NCBI RefSeq assembly: GCF_009863985.1
Contig: NZ_WEZT01000004.1
Coordinates: 1 to 51,091, forward strand
Direction: 5' to 3'
DNA length: 51,091 nt
Source of the DNA: Furfurilactobacillus milii
GTDB lineage: Bacteria > Bacillota > Bacilli > Lactobacillales > Lactobacillaceae
Notes under the pieces: generated by a model
Databases searched by the model: none
What the model saw: only the letters and a program-made list of their open reading frames with translations
What the model was told of the DNA's origin: nothing
Translations under genes and position numbers: made by a program
In this document: positions 26,270-33,646 of the stretch, one piece after another
How the letters are laid out: the number at the start of each line of letters is the position of its first letter
Numbering within the stretch: position 1 is the stretch's first letter

Positions 26270-26539
26270 TTACCAGCTAGCTTTACGAACACCAGGAATT
26301 TTGCCTTGCAAAGCGAGCTGACGGAAGTTGAGCCGCGATAGGCCAAACTGACGCAAGTAAGCATGCGGACGACCATCGATCTTATCACGACGGTGAATGC
26401 GCACGGGTGAAGCATTTTTCGGCAGGGTGGCGAGCCCAGCGTAGTCATGAGCCGCTTTCATTTGAGCACGTTGATCAGCGTACTTCGCAACTGTAGCTTC
26501 AATGCGTTGTTCTTTAATGATCTTAGATTTTTTTGCCAT
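26270..26539 (-). CDS. rpsN: 30S ribosomal protein S14, zinc-independent form
   Basis: 89-aa S14. It has no cysteine, so it lacks the CxxC zinc ribbon of the short 61-aa form and is the alternative, zinc-free paralogue (RpsN2 type). The C-terminal signature is [28 protein letters not shown], of which FGLSR and [10 protein letters not shown] mark S14. It stands alone, away from the main ribosomal clusters, as zinc-free copies do. A Zur-like palindrome overlaps its promoter, which fits replacement of the zinc form during zinc shortage. AGGAGG precedes the ATG. Confidence 0.93.
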   Translation of the reverse strand: MAKKSKIIKEQRIEATVAKYADQRAQMKAAHDYAGLATLPKNASPVRIHRRDKIDGRPHAYLRQFGLSRLNFRQLALQGKIPGVRKASW

Positions 26540-26604
26540 AAACTGAATTCATTCCTCCTAAAATTGACTAACTTAATGTGACGATAACAATGCTTGTTTC
26601 CAAG

Positions 26605-26652
26605 AACTGTAACGATTACTATTTAGTGTAACAGATATGCTTACTAAAACAA
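26605..26652 (-). promoter_or_regulatory. rpsN promoter with candidate Zur box
   Basis: On the minus strand: -35 TTGTTT (26652-26647), 16-nt spacer, -10 TACACT (26630-26625). Directly after and sharing the last base is TAAATAGTAATCGTTACAGTT (26625-26605). It matches the Bacillus-type Zur consensus TAAATCGTAATNATTACGAT closely in both half-sites. Its position over the start site fits zinc-dependent repression. Confidence 0.6.
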
Positions 26653-26666
26653 AGCATTTTACATAC

Positions 26667-26680
26667 TTGATTCGGATCAA
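26667..26680. promoter_or_regulatory. FNR/Flp-type operator
   Basis: TTGATTCGGATCAA, extended to ACTTGAT-N4-ATCAAGT (26665-26682), is a perfect 7-bp-arm palindrome of the FNR/CRP type. It lies at the -35 of the downstream regulator gene (-10 TACAAT at 26703-26708) and upstream of the divergent rpsN promoter. Autoregulation by the FNR-like protein is likely. Confidence 0.65.
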
Positions 26681-26733
26681 GTTTACTTTGTGGTTTACCT
26701 GTTACAATATTTTGTATATAAGGGGGTGCTGAG

Positions 26734-27417
26734 ATGCAGGAACATAAGCTGGGCACGCATGATTGTATTCAACTGGTACCGATCTTTAACCAATTGACAA
26801 CAGTTGAATTACAGCAGGTGAGTGCCATTGTCCATGAGCACGTTTATGAAAAGGGCACGACACTGTTTAACGCTGGCGACGAGGCTAATCAGTTGACCAT
26901 TATTGCCGCTGGCCAGGCCAAAGTTTATCAGCTGGCTACAAACGGACGTGAACAATTACTATACTTACTTCAGTCTGGAGATTTCGACGGTGAGGCGGCA
27001 CTTTTCAATCCGGTTACACGGACAAGTTATGCGGAAGCACTGGTGCCAACTCAGGTATGCTCGATCCAGCGTTCAGACTTTCAGGCGTTGTTGGCAGAGG
27101 CACCGCAACTAGCACTTGGTATCCTTAATGAATTTGGCAAACGAATCAGTCAACTAGAGGGTAAGGCAACAAGTGTGACCACGAGTTCAATTGGCGGTCG
27201 TCTTGCCGACTATTTAGTCGAAACGGCTGCAAGTTTTCCAGCGCAGACAATGTTCACATTGCCGCTTCAAAAGAAGGAAATAGCCGTATACTTGGGAACT
27301 ACGCCGGAAACAATTAGTCGCAAGCTAAATGAATTTCAGATTGCCGGTTGGTTAAAGAAAGGTCACGGTAATCAAATTGCAGTTTTGGATGCGGATCAAC
27401 TGGCATTACAAGATTGA
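26734..27417 (+). CDS. Crp/Fnr-family regulator, Flp-like
   Basis: 227 aa. The N-terminal cyclic-nucleotide-fold domain (residues 15-130, with GDEANQLTIIAAGQAKVYQL and GDFDGEAALF) is followed by a C-terminal winged helix (KKEIAVYLGTTPETISRKLNEF). It lacks the four-cysteine Fe-S cluster of FNR but has Cys11 and Cys109. These are placed like the redox-active pair reported for Lactobacillus casei FLP, so thiol-disulfide sensing is plausible. The ATG follows GGGGGTG. An FNR-like palindrome sits at its promoter. Targets are unknown. Confidence 0.82.
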   Translation: MQEHKLGTHDCIQLVPIFNQLTTVELQQVSAIVHEHVYEKGTTLFNAGDEANQLTIIAAGQAKVYQLATNGREQLLYLLQSGDFDGEAALFNPVTRTSYAEALVPTQVCSIQRSDFQALLAEAPQLALGILNEFGKRISQLEGKATSVTTSSIGGRLADYLVETAASFPAQTMFTLPLQKKEIAVYLGTTPETISRKLNEFQIAGWLKKGHGNQIAVLDADQLALQD

Positions 27418-27463
27418 TTTCCGAAGAAGTACGCATGATTTTCAGTTAGAACAGCGACAAAAC

Positions 27464-27518
27464 TAAAGGAGGTAGCGTCTTATGATGATTCAAGGCGTTA
27501 TCTCCTTTAATTTCTTTA
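27464..27518 (+). terminator. Terminator-like hairpin enclosing a ribosome binding site
   Basis: TAAAGGAGGTAGCGTCTT pairs along its full length (three G-U) with AAGGCGTTATCTCCTTTA across ATGATGATTC, then a T-rich tail. It ends the flp-like gene. The 5' arm carries a perfect AAAGGAGG with ATG in the loop, opening a 13-codon frame (27482-27523). Confidence 0.7.
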
Positions 27519-27761
27519 ATTAACGAACACACAACACTCTGTACTGTAAATAGACCACCAAAAGACTAATATTCATAATTGAAAATATGAAAGCGAGAGC
27601 ACTAGACGACATCTTTTAAACGCGCTAAAAGGGGTTCACGTAAAAAGGTAGATAACTTATCAAAAAAATCAAAATTTTTTTAAAAACAGAAAATGCCCGT
27701 CTATCAACCTGTCTAGTCCATTTTGAAACTTTTCGGACACTTAGGGGGTGATTTGTACTTG

Positions 27762-27777
27762 ATGTAAGCGCTTCACT
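27762..27777 (+). promoter_or_regulatory. cre site 1 (CcpA)
   Basis: ATGTAAGCGCTTCACT is a good match to TGWAANCGNTNWCA. It lies about 120 nt upstream of the -10. Confidence 0.75.
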
Positions 27778-27864
27778 ACGGTATGCTAGTCACGTGCTTA
27801 AGATATTAGGGACAAGCTTTCACGTACATATCAAGATGATTTTAGCGGATTTTTGTAAACAAGA

Positions 27865-27903
27865 TTGTAAGCGCTTTACTGACAATCAATTAACAGCTAT
27901 AAT
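27865..27903 (+). promoter_or_regulatory. cre site 2 overlapping the mannose PTS promoter
   Basis: The cre TTGTAAGCGCTTTACT (27865-27880) contains the -35 TTTACT (27875-27880). After a 17-nt spacer comes -10 TATAAT (27898-27903). CcpA bound here would occlude the -35, so the operon is probably repressed by preferred sugars; two sites could loop. Confidence 0.75.
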
Positions 27904-27984
27904 ACGTATGTAGTGAAAAAGTCAATCTTGTGCCATATAATTGACGTTGTTCCTAATTAAGTCGTGAAGGGAGGTGCACGCGAA

Positions 27985-28398
27985 ATGCTAGCAATTGTTT
28001 TAGCCAGTCATGGTAGCTTTGCGGACGGCATTAAGCAGTCGGCCACGATGATCTTCGGCGACCAGCAAAAAGTGGCTACCGTGACATTCATGCCAGATGA
28101 AGGTCCAGATGACTTGAAAAAGAAGTTTGACCAGACGCTGACAAGTTTTGACGATGATGATCAGGTGTTATTCCTCGTAGATTTATGGGGTGGATCACCG
28201 TTCAATGTTGCTAGTCGGATCGTTGCCGAGCACACGGACCGGATGGGTCTAATCACTGGTTTAAATCTGGCAATGTTGATTGAGGCGTATACCGTTCGCA
28301 ACCAAACATTGGATCAGGTGGTCCCGCACTTAGAAGAAATCGCTAAGGCGGGCGTTAAACATTTGGATTTAACGACACCTGACGAGGAGGTCAACTAA
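27985..28398 (+). CDS. PTS mannose-class EIIA (stand-alone)
   Basis: 137 aa. Accepts phosphate from HPr on His9 (LASHGS) and passes it to EIIB. The ATG at 27985 is chosen over an upstream GTG because AAGGGAGGT lies 8 nt before it and the mature fold begins MLAIVLASH. Strong paralogy with the EIIA half of the fused gene at 28977 (both keep GPDD, DLWGG-PFN and LVIEAY-like blocks). Stop overlaps the ATG of the EIIB gene, so the two are translationally coupled. First gene of the operon. Confidence 0.88.
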   Translation: MLAIVLASHGSFADGIKQSATMIFGDQQKVATVTFMPDEGPDDLKKKFDQTLTSFDDDDQVLFLVDLWGGSPFNVASRIVAEHTDRMGLITGLNLAMLIEAYTVRNQTLDQVVPHLEEIAKAGVKHLDLTTPDEEVN

Positions 28399-28892
28399 TG
28401 AGCATGGACATTCGGTTGGTAAGAATTGATTCACGATTATTGCATGGTCAGGTGGCAACGGTTTGGACGAAGGTAATTTCTCCGGATCGGATCCTGGTCG
28501 TGTCAGACGGCGTTGCTAAGGACAACTTGAGGAAGACGTTAATCACGCAAGCTGCACCAGCTGGTGTAGAGGTTAATGTGATTCCGGTTGATAAATTGAT
28601 TTCAGTTTATCAGGACCCACGGTTTGACCAAGTCAAGGCGTTCTTGTTGTTCGAAACTCCGCGCGATGTGCTACGCGTTGTTAAAAGCGGCGTTGAGATT
28701 AAATCCGTTAACATCGGTAGCCTGAGCTTTACGGATGGCAAAAAGATGGTGACGGATGCCGTTGCAATTGGTGGAGATGATGCACAAACTTTCCGCGAAT
28801 TGCATAATACGGGCGTCGAATTGGAAGTACGAAAGGTGCCAACGGATAAAAAACGCGATTTAATGGCGTTGTTGGCGCAGGAAGGCATCTGA
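28398..28892 (+). CDS. PTS mannose-class EIIB (stand-alone)
   Basis: 164 aa. The phosphorylated residue is His16 in RIDSRLLHGQVAT, the family signature. EIIB passes phosphate to the sugar bound by EIIC/EIID. The ATG overlaps the EIIA stop (TAATG). It is clearly a paralogue of the EIIB half of the next gene (both have SPDRILVVSD-like and FETPRD-like blocks). A second EIIA/EIIB pair in one operon with only one EIIC/EIID is unusual; see findings. Confidence 0.88.
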   Translation: MSMDIRLVRIDSRLLHGQVATVWTKVISPDRILVVSDGVAKDNLRKTLITQAAPAGVEVNVIPVDKLISVYQDPRFDQVKAFLLFETPRDVLRVVKSGVEIKSVNIGSLSFTDGKKMVTDAVAIGGDDAQTFRELHNTGVELEVRKVPTDKKRDLMALLAQEGI

Positions 28893-28976
28893 TTTGATTT
28901 CCAGTAGCGTTTAGTTAAAACTAAATGTTGCGAATAATTAATGGCTTCACATTTTATTAATTTAGGAGGGACACAC

Positions 28977-29969
28977 ATGGTAGGGATTATCTTAGCCAGT
29001 CATGGCGGCTTTGCTGAAGGTATTTACCAATCAGGTGAAATGATCTTCGGCAAACAGGAGAACGTGCAAACGGTCACCTTGCTGCCAAGTGAAGGCCCAG
29101 ATGATGTCCACGCCAAGTTCGAAAAAGCAGTATCAACGTTTGATGATCAAGATCAAGTGTTGATTCTGATCGACCTTTGGGGTGGAACACCATTTAATCA
29201 GGCAAACAGCCTGTTTGAAGAACACAAGGATAAGTGGGCTATTGTGACCGGCATGAACTTGCCAATGGTCATTGAAGCTTACGGTTCCCGGATGACAATG
29301 GATAACGCACATGAAATTGCTGCGCACATCCTACAAACGGCAAAAGATGGTGTACGCATCAAGCCAGAGTCGTTACAGCCAAAGGAAGAAGCATCCAAGG
29401 CTGATGCCGGCAGTAACCAACCAAAAGCCGCAATTGCGCCAGGAACAGTCTTAGGCGATGGGCACATTAAGTTTGGATTGGTACGTGTCGACTCACGTCT
29501 GCTTCACGGGCAAGTTGCCACTGCATGGACCCGTTCTGTTAATCCAGACCGCATTATCGTTGTTTCAGATAATGTTGCCAAGGATAAGTTACGAAAGAAC
29601 ATGATCGTTGAGGCAACACCACCGGGTGTTAAAGCCAACGTTATCCCAGTCGACAAGATGATTGAGGTTGCCAAGGATCCTCGTTTTGGTGCCACAAAGG
29701 CGTTGATTTTGTTTGAAACGCCAGAAGATGCATTACGTGCCATTCAGGGTGGTGTTGATATCAAGACGTTGAATATCGGTTCAATGGCTCACTCAGCTGG
29801 CAAAGTTGCTGTCAGCAAGGTTCTGTCACTTGGTAAAGAAGACGTTGAGACCTTCGATAAACTTAAACAAGCGGGCATTAAGTTCGATGTTCGGAAAGTG
29901 CCGGATGATTCATCAGCCAACATGGACGCTATCGTCGAAAAGGCTCGTAAAGAACTACAAAATTCATAA
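28977..29969 (+). CDS. manX: PTS mannose-class EIIAB fusion
   Basis: 330 aa. EIIA domain at residues 1-130 with His9 (LASHGG), a flexible Ala/Pro/Lys-rich linker at about 131-165, then EIIB with its His in VDSRLLHGQVAT. The start is ATG at 28977, preceded by AGGAGGG; in-frame codons back to 28941 have no site. This is the usual ManX/ManL layout that feeds EIIC and EIID, encoded right behind it. The manL name is also used in lactobacilli. Confidence 0.92.
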   Translation: MVGIILASHGGFAEGIYQSGEMIFGKQENVQTVTLLPSEGPDDVHAKFEKAVSTFDDQDQVLILIDLWGGTPFNQANSLFEEHKDKWAIVTGMNLPMVIEAYGSRMTMDNAHEIAAHILQTAKDGVRIKPESLQPKEEASKADAGSNQPKAAIAPGTVLGDGHIKFGLVRVDSRLLHGQVATAWTRSVNPDRIIVVSDNVAKDKLRKNMIVEATPPGVKANVIPVDKMIEVAKDPRFGATKALILFETPEDALRAIQGGVDIKTLNIGSMAHSAGKVAVSKVLSLGKEDVETFDKLKQAGIKFDVRKVPDDSSANMDAIVEKARKELQNS

Positions 29970-29999
29970 TTTTTATCACATAGATAGGAGGATTTTCAA

Positions 30000-30809
30000 A
30001 TGTCTGCTATATCAATGATTCTTATTGTAATCGTTGCATTCTTTGCCGGCATGGAAGGAATCTTGGATGAATTCGAATTTCATCAACCCTTAATTGCTTG
30101 TACGTTAATTGGTTTGGTTACAGGTCAATTGACAGCCGGACTTATTTTGGGTGGTTCCCTTCAAATGATTGCCTTAGGTTGGGCGAACATTGGTGCCGCT
30201 GTTGCACCCGATGCCGCATTGGCATCAGTCGCATCTGCTATTATTTTGGTTCAAGGTGGTCAAGGACGTGCAGGTGTCAGTTCGGCTATCGCGATTGCGA
30301 TTCCACTGGCCGTTGCTGGTTTGTTCTTAACCATGATTGTTCGTACCATCACGGTTGCCATCATTCACATCATGGATGCTGCAGCTGAAAAGGGTAACTA
30401 CCGCACGATTGATATGTGGCAAGTAATCTGTATCTGTTTACAAGGTTTGCGAATTGCGATTCCAGCAGCATTACTGCTGATTATCCCGGCCTCGCAAGTG
30501 CGTGCATTGCTTGAAGCAATGCCTAAGTGGTTATCAGATGGGATGGCCATTGGTGGTGGCATGGTTGTTGCCGTTGGGTACGCCATGGTTATCAACATGA
30601 TGGCTTCTTCCGAAGTTTGGCCTTTCTTCGCAATTGGTTTTGCACTTGCTGCATTGACTGACCTGACTCTAATTGCTATTGGTACTATCGGCCTTTCCAT
30701 GGCTCTGATGTACTTGAAGCTCGATGAACATGGTTCAAATGGCGGTAATGGAGGCGGTGGCAACAATAACACCGGTGATCCGTTAGGCGACATATTGGAC
30801 GACTATTAA
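30000..30809 (+). CDS. manY: PTS mannose-class EIIC
   Basis: 269-aa membrane component that forms the sugar channel with EIID. Hydrophobic segments run through most of the chain; family blocks include GGSLQMIALGWANIGAAVAPD and the central QGGQGRAG. The C-terminal tail is glycine/asparagine-rich (GSNGGNGGGGNNN) and presumably cytoplasmic. AGGAGG precedes the ATG. It follows the EIIAB gene by 30 nt and precedes EIID by 21 nt. Mannose/glucose specificity is inferred from the class. Confidence 0.92.
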   Translation: MSAISMILIVIVAFFAGMEGILDEFEFHQPLIACTLIGLVTGQLTAGLILGGSLQMIALGWANIGAAVAPDAALASVASAIILVQGGQGRAGVSSAIAIAIPLAVAGLFLTMIVRTITVAIIHIMDAAAEKGNYRTIDMWQVICICLQGLRIAIPAALLLIIPASQVRALLEAMPKWLSDGMAIGGGMVVAVGYAMVINMMASSEVWPFFAIGFALAALTDLTLIAIGTIGLSMALMYLKLDEHGSNGGNGGGGNNNTGDPLGDILDDY

Positions 30810-30830
30810 AATTAGGGGAGGGAAACGAAA

Positions 30831-31766
30831 ATGGCTGATAATAAAACTGATACTAAAAAGATTAGTTTAACAAGAAACGACCGTTTAAAGGTTGCTTGGC
30901 GGTCAACGTTCATTCAAGGTTCTTGGAACTATGAACGTATGCAAAACGGTGGTTGGCTATATTCACTCATGCCTGCCCTGAACAAGTTATATACAAAAAA
31001 AGAAGACCGAATTGCCGCTTACAAACGGCACTTGGAATTCTTCAATACTCACCCATACTTAGCTTCACCAATTATTGGTGTTACGCTAGCCCTAGAAGAA
31101 GATCGTGCCAATGGTGCGCCGGTTGACGACGTTGCCATTCAAGGGGTTAAAGTTGGGATGATGGGTCCGTTAGCCGGTGTTGGTGACCCAGTCTTCTGGT
31201 ACACCGTTCGTCCTATTGTTGGTGCCTTAGGTGCATCATTGGCGATTGCTGGTAACATTGTCGGACCAATTCTGTTCTTCGTTCTTTGGAACTTAATCCG
31301 TTGGGGATTTATGTGGTACACCCAGGAATTTGGTTACCGTGCCGGTTCACGAATCACTGATGACTTATCTGGTGGTTTACTACAAAAAGTTACTCGTGGT
31401 GCTTCCATGATGGGGATGTTTGTTATTGGGGCCCTGATTCAACGTTGGGTTAAGATCGACTTTAAGCCTGTTGTTTCACGGATTACCCAACAAAAAGGTG
31501 CCTTTATCGACTGGAATAAATTGCCAAAGGGCGCCAATGGAATCAAAGAAGCCTTAACTCAATACAACTTGGGTAAAGGTTTGTCATTAGACAAAGTTAA
31601 AGTAACGACATTGCAAGATAACTTGGATCAATTGATTCCCGGTTTAGCTGCTCTGTTACTGACCTTCTTATGTATGTGGTTATTAAAGAAGAAAGTTTCA
31701 CCAATCATCATCATTCTTGGTATTTTCATCGTTGGTATTTTACTTCACGTGGTTGGTTGGCTTTAA
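30831..31766 (+). CDS. manZ: PTS mannose-class EIID
   Basis: 311 aa. N-terminal cytoplasmic region with the family signature (FIQGSWNYERMQNGGW, then LYTKKEDRIAAYKRHLEFFNTHP), central GPLAGVGDPVFW, and C-terminal membrane helices ending close to the C-terminus. It forms the membrane complex with EIIC, which in several lactic acid bacteria is also a receptor for class II bacteriocins. GGGAGGG precedes the ATG. Confidence 0.93.
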   Translation: MADNKTDTKKISLTRNDRLKVAWRSTFIQGSWNYERMQNGGWLYSLMPALNKLYTKKEDRIAAYKRHLEFFNTHPYLASPIIGVTLALEEDRANGAPVDDVAIQGVKVGMMGPLAGVGDPVFWYTVRPIVGALGASLAIAGNIVGPILFFVLWNLIRWGFMWYTQEFGYRAGSRITDDLSGGLLQKVTRGASMMGMFVIGALIQRWVKIDFKPVVSRITQQKGAFIDWNKLPKGANGIKEALTQYNLGKGLSLDKVKVTTLQDNLDQLIPGLAALLLTFLCMWLLKKKVSPIIIILGIFIVGILLHVVGWL

Positions 31767-31787
31767 TCAAAAGTTACGGTTTGTTAG

Positions 31788-31823
31788 GGGCACTCATTTT
31801 CGGGCAACCGGAAGTAAGTGCCC
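31788..31823 (+). terminator. Weak hairpin between EIID and ManO
   Basis: GGGCACT pairs with AGTGCCC, without a proper T run. It may attenuate or stabilise the mRNA between the PTS genes and manO rather than end transcription. Confidence 0.4.
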
Positions 31824-31921
31824 TTGGCATTATGAACAGGTTATCGTTGCTGCGTTTGAAAATCGTGATTAACGTAGTATGATGCGAATAGGCGTTTGAA
31901 TACAGGTTAGGAGAGAAGAAC

Positions 31922-32323
31922 ATGGTTGAATCACTGAATACAAAGGTTGAAATGGTTATCGATGGTACTTCCTATATGGGGCTGGGCGACTACGGCAAGA
32001 TTATGGTCGGTGATAAGGCCTTTGAGTTTTACAACGATCGTGACAGCAATAAGTTTATCCAGATTCCATGGGAGGATGTCGATTTAGTGATTGCCTCAGT
32101 AATGTTCAAGGGTAAAGTGATTCCTCGTTATGCGCTTCAAACAACGCGGAACGGAACTTACAAGTTTTCTTCACGGCATCCTAAAGCTGTGCTTCGTGCC
32201 ATTCGTAATCATGTTGATGCGGATCATATTGTTCGCTCGTTGACGTTCTTTCAGGTTATGCGCCGCAATTTAAAGGCGTTATTTACCCGGCGACCACGAT
32301 CAAGAAAACAAAAGCAACAGTAA
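31922..32323 (+). CDS. manO: ManO / DUF956 family protein
   Basis: 133-aa protein of the DUF956 family, usually encoded at the end of mannose PTS operons in lactobacilli and enterococci (ManO). It has a compact beta-rich core (MVIDGTSYMGLGDYGKIMVG; IQIPWEDVDLVIASVMFKGK) and a basic C-terminal tail (RRPRSRKQKQQ). It is proposed to modulate the operon, but its mechanism is not settled. Ribosome binding site AGGAGAG. A gap of 155 nt with a weak hairpin separates it from manZ; a strong terminator follows. Confidence 0.85.
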   Translation: MVESLNTKVEMVIDGTSYMGLGDYGKIMVGDKAFEFYNDRDSNKFIQIPWEDVDLVIASVMFKGKVIPRYALQTTRNGTYKFSSRHPKAVLRAIRNHVDADHIVRSLTFFQVMRRNLKALFTRRPRSRKQKQQ

Positions 32324-32341
32324 TTAACTGTCAAACTTGTA

Positions 32342-32384
32342 AACGCCACGTACTGTCACTTGCTGGCAGTACGTGGTGTTTTTG
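32342..32384 (+). terminator. Terminator of the mannose PTS operon
   Basis: AACGCCACGTACTG pairs with CAGTACGTGGTGTT around TCACTTGCTGG, followed by a T-rich tail. Confidence 0.88.
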
Positions 32385-32455
32385 CTTTTTAATCGCGTTA
32401 AAAGGGAGTGCTATACTAGAAATCATTAACTAATAGAAAGAATGACTGTAAATTC

Positions 32456-33403
32456 ATGGGAATCTTTTTTGAAAGTGCGCAGGGTGTTTTAATTATTATT
32501 CTGATGGTGGCTGTGGGATATGTCCTCGCAGGCAAAGGGTGGTTTAATGAGAACTCAACCCGATTGTTGGCTAAGCTGGTCACCCAGATAGCTTTGCCCC
32601 CATACATGATTATTTCTATTACACGGGATTTTTCCAAACGTGAATTGTATGCCTTATTGCCTGATTTACGTTTCCCTGTCATTTCAATGATGCTGCTGAT
32701 GATTCTTGCATGGGGACTGGTGTACGTTTTGCGAATCGATCCCAGCCGCAGGGGCCTGTTTACATCCATGTTCTTTAACTCAAACACAGTGTTCGTCGGG
32801 CTGCCAATTAACATGGCCATCTTTGGTAGTAAGAGCTTACCATATGTGTTGGTGTACTACATGGCCAATACGACGATCTTTTGGACGATCGGCGTCTACT
32901 TTATTCAACGTGATGGGTCAGTCGGAGAGCATCTCACGTTTGGCATGATTTTGCGTAAAATTTTCTCTGCGCCACTGATCGGATTCATGATTGGGGTTGT
33001 GCTGGTCTTGATCAATGTACATTTGCCAAAGTTTTTGAACCAAACGTTCGCGTATCTGGGCGGTTTGACGATACCGTTATCCATGCTCTTCATCGGTGTT
33101 TCCGTGTACAATGCAGGCCTTAAGAATATGCGGCTGAATCGAAGCAGCTTGGGTGTCTTGTCTGGGCGGTTCATCTTTGCGCCGGTTTTGATGATATTGC
33201 TTGTTATGCATGCGGATATGCCGACACTGATGAAGCAAGTTTTCGTTCTGCAGTCTTGTATGCCGGTAATGACAAACGCACCTGTGGTTGCTAAGTTGTA
33301 TCATGCAGACGCTGATTTTGCGTCAATTATGGTTACAGAAACGACACTAATGTCACTTATCGTGGTTCCAATCATGATGGTTTTGATTCAAAAAGTGGTT
33401 TGA
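32456..33403 (+). CDS. AEC family permease (malate/auxin efflux type)
   Basis: 315 aa with about ten hydrophobic segments in two similar halves, as in the AEC (PF03547) family. The N-terminal half contains the Asn/Pro-containing unwound region (FFNSNTVFVGLPI). Bacterial members include MleP-type malate permeases and uncharacterised carriers, so an organic acid is likely but not proven. The ATG at 32456 has only a weak AAAGAATGA upstream. Single gene between the PTS terminator and the wall hydrolase. Confidence 0.82.
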   Translation: MGIFFESAQGVLIIILMVAVGYVLAGKGWFNENSTRLLAKLVTQIALPPYMIISITRDFSKRELYALLPDLRFPVISMMLLMILAWGLVYVLRIDPSRRGLFTSMFFNSNTVFVGLPINMAIFGSKSLPYVLVYYMANTTIFWTIGVYFIQRDGSVGEHLTFGMILRKIFSAPLIGFMIGVVLVLINVHLPKFLNQTFAYLGGLTIPLSMLFIGVSVYNAGLKNMRLNRSSLGVLSGRFIFAPVLMILLVMHADMPTLMKQVFVLQSCMPVMTNAPVVAKLYHADADFASIMVTETTLMSLIVVPIMMVLIQKVV

Positions 33404-33510
33404 TCCTTAGGAAATTCGTAACAACTTCACTTTTTCTTAATTTTTTTGTGCCCGCATGTTTGACAACAAGTTGCGTTAAACCGCGTTTTCAAGAACTTTT
33501 CATGGCATGA

Positions 33511-33527
33511 TGTAACCTTTCTGTAAC
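33511..33527 (+). promoter_or_regulatory. WalR (YycF)-type box
   Basis: TGTAAC-N5-TGTAAC is a perfect match to the WalR direct-repeat consensus TGTWAH-N5-TGTWAH. It is placed about 120 nt before a secreted wall hydrolase gene, the typical target class of WalRK. Confidence 0.7.
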
Positions 33528-33646
33528 ATTCGTAACAAAGTGTTATATGGCTGGTATGGACCTGTTACACGCGAAGACTAGTATTAATCACAGTAATTGC
33601 TACATAGAGTCGTTCAAACGGGATGAATTGTTTAGGAGTGAATAAC

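Larger units (their letters stand above)
27519..27984. other. Intergenic region upstream of the mannose PTS operon
   Basis: About 465 nt. The first 200 are A+T-rich with no recognised element. The second half holds two cre sites and the operon promoter. No -24/-12 sigma-54 promoter was seen, although some mannose operons use one. Confidence 0.5.

Noticed and set aside
27518-27984. Sigma-54 promoter for the mannose operon.
   Set aside because: No GG-N10-GC element with the -24/-12 pattern was found, and a good sigma-A promoter is present.
30098-30388. 96-codon plus-strand frame inside the EIIC gene, rich in Cys and His.
   Set aside because: It is a shifted reading of the EIIC gene; the His/Cys content comes from frame shift of hydrophobic codons.
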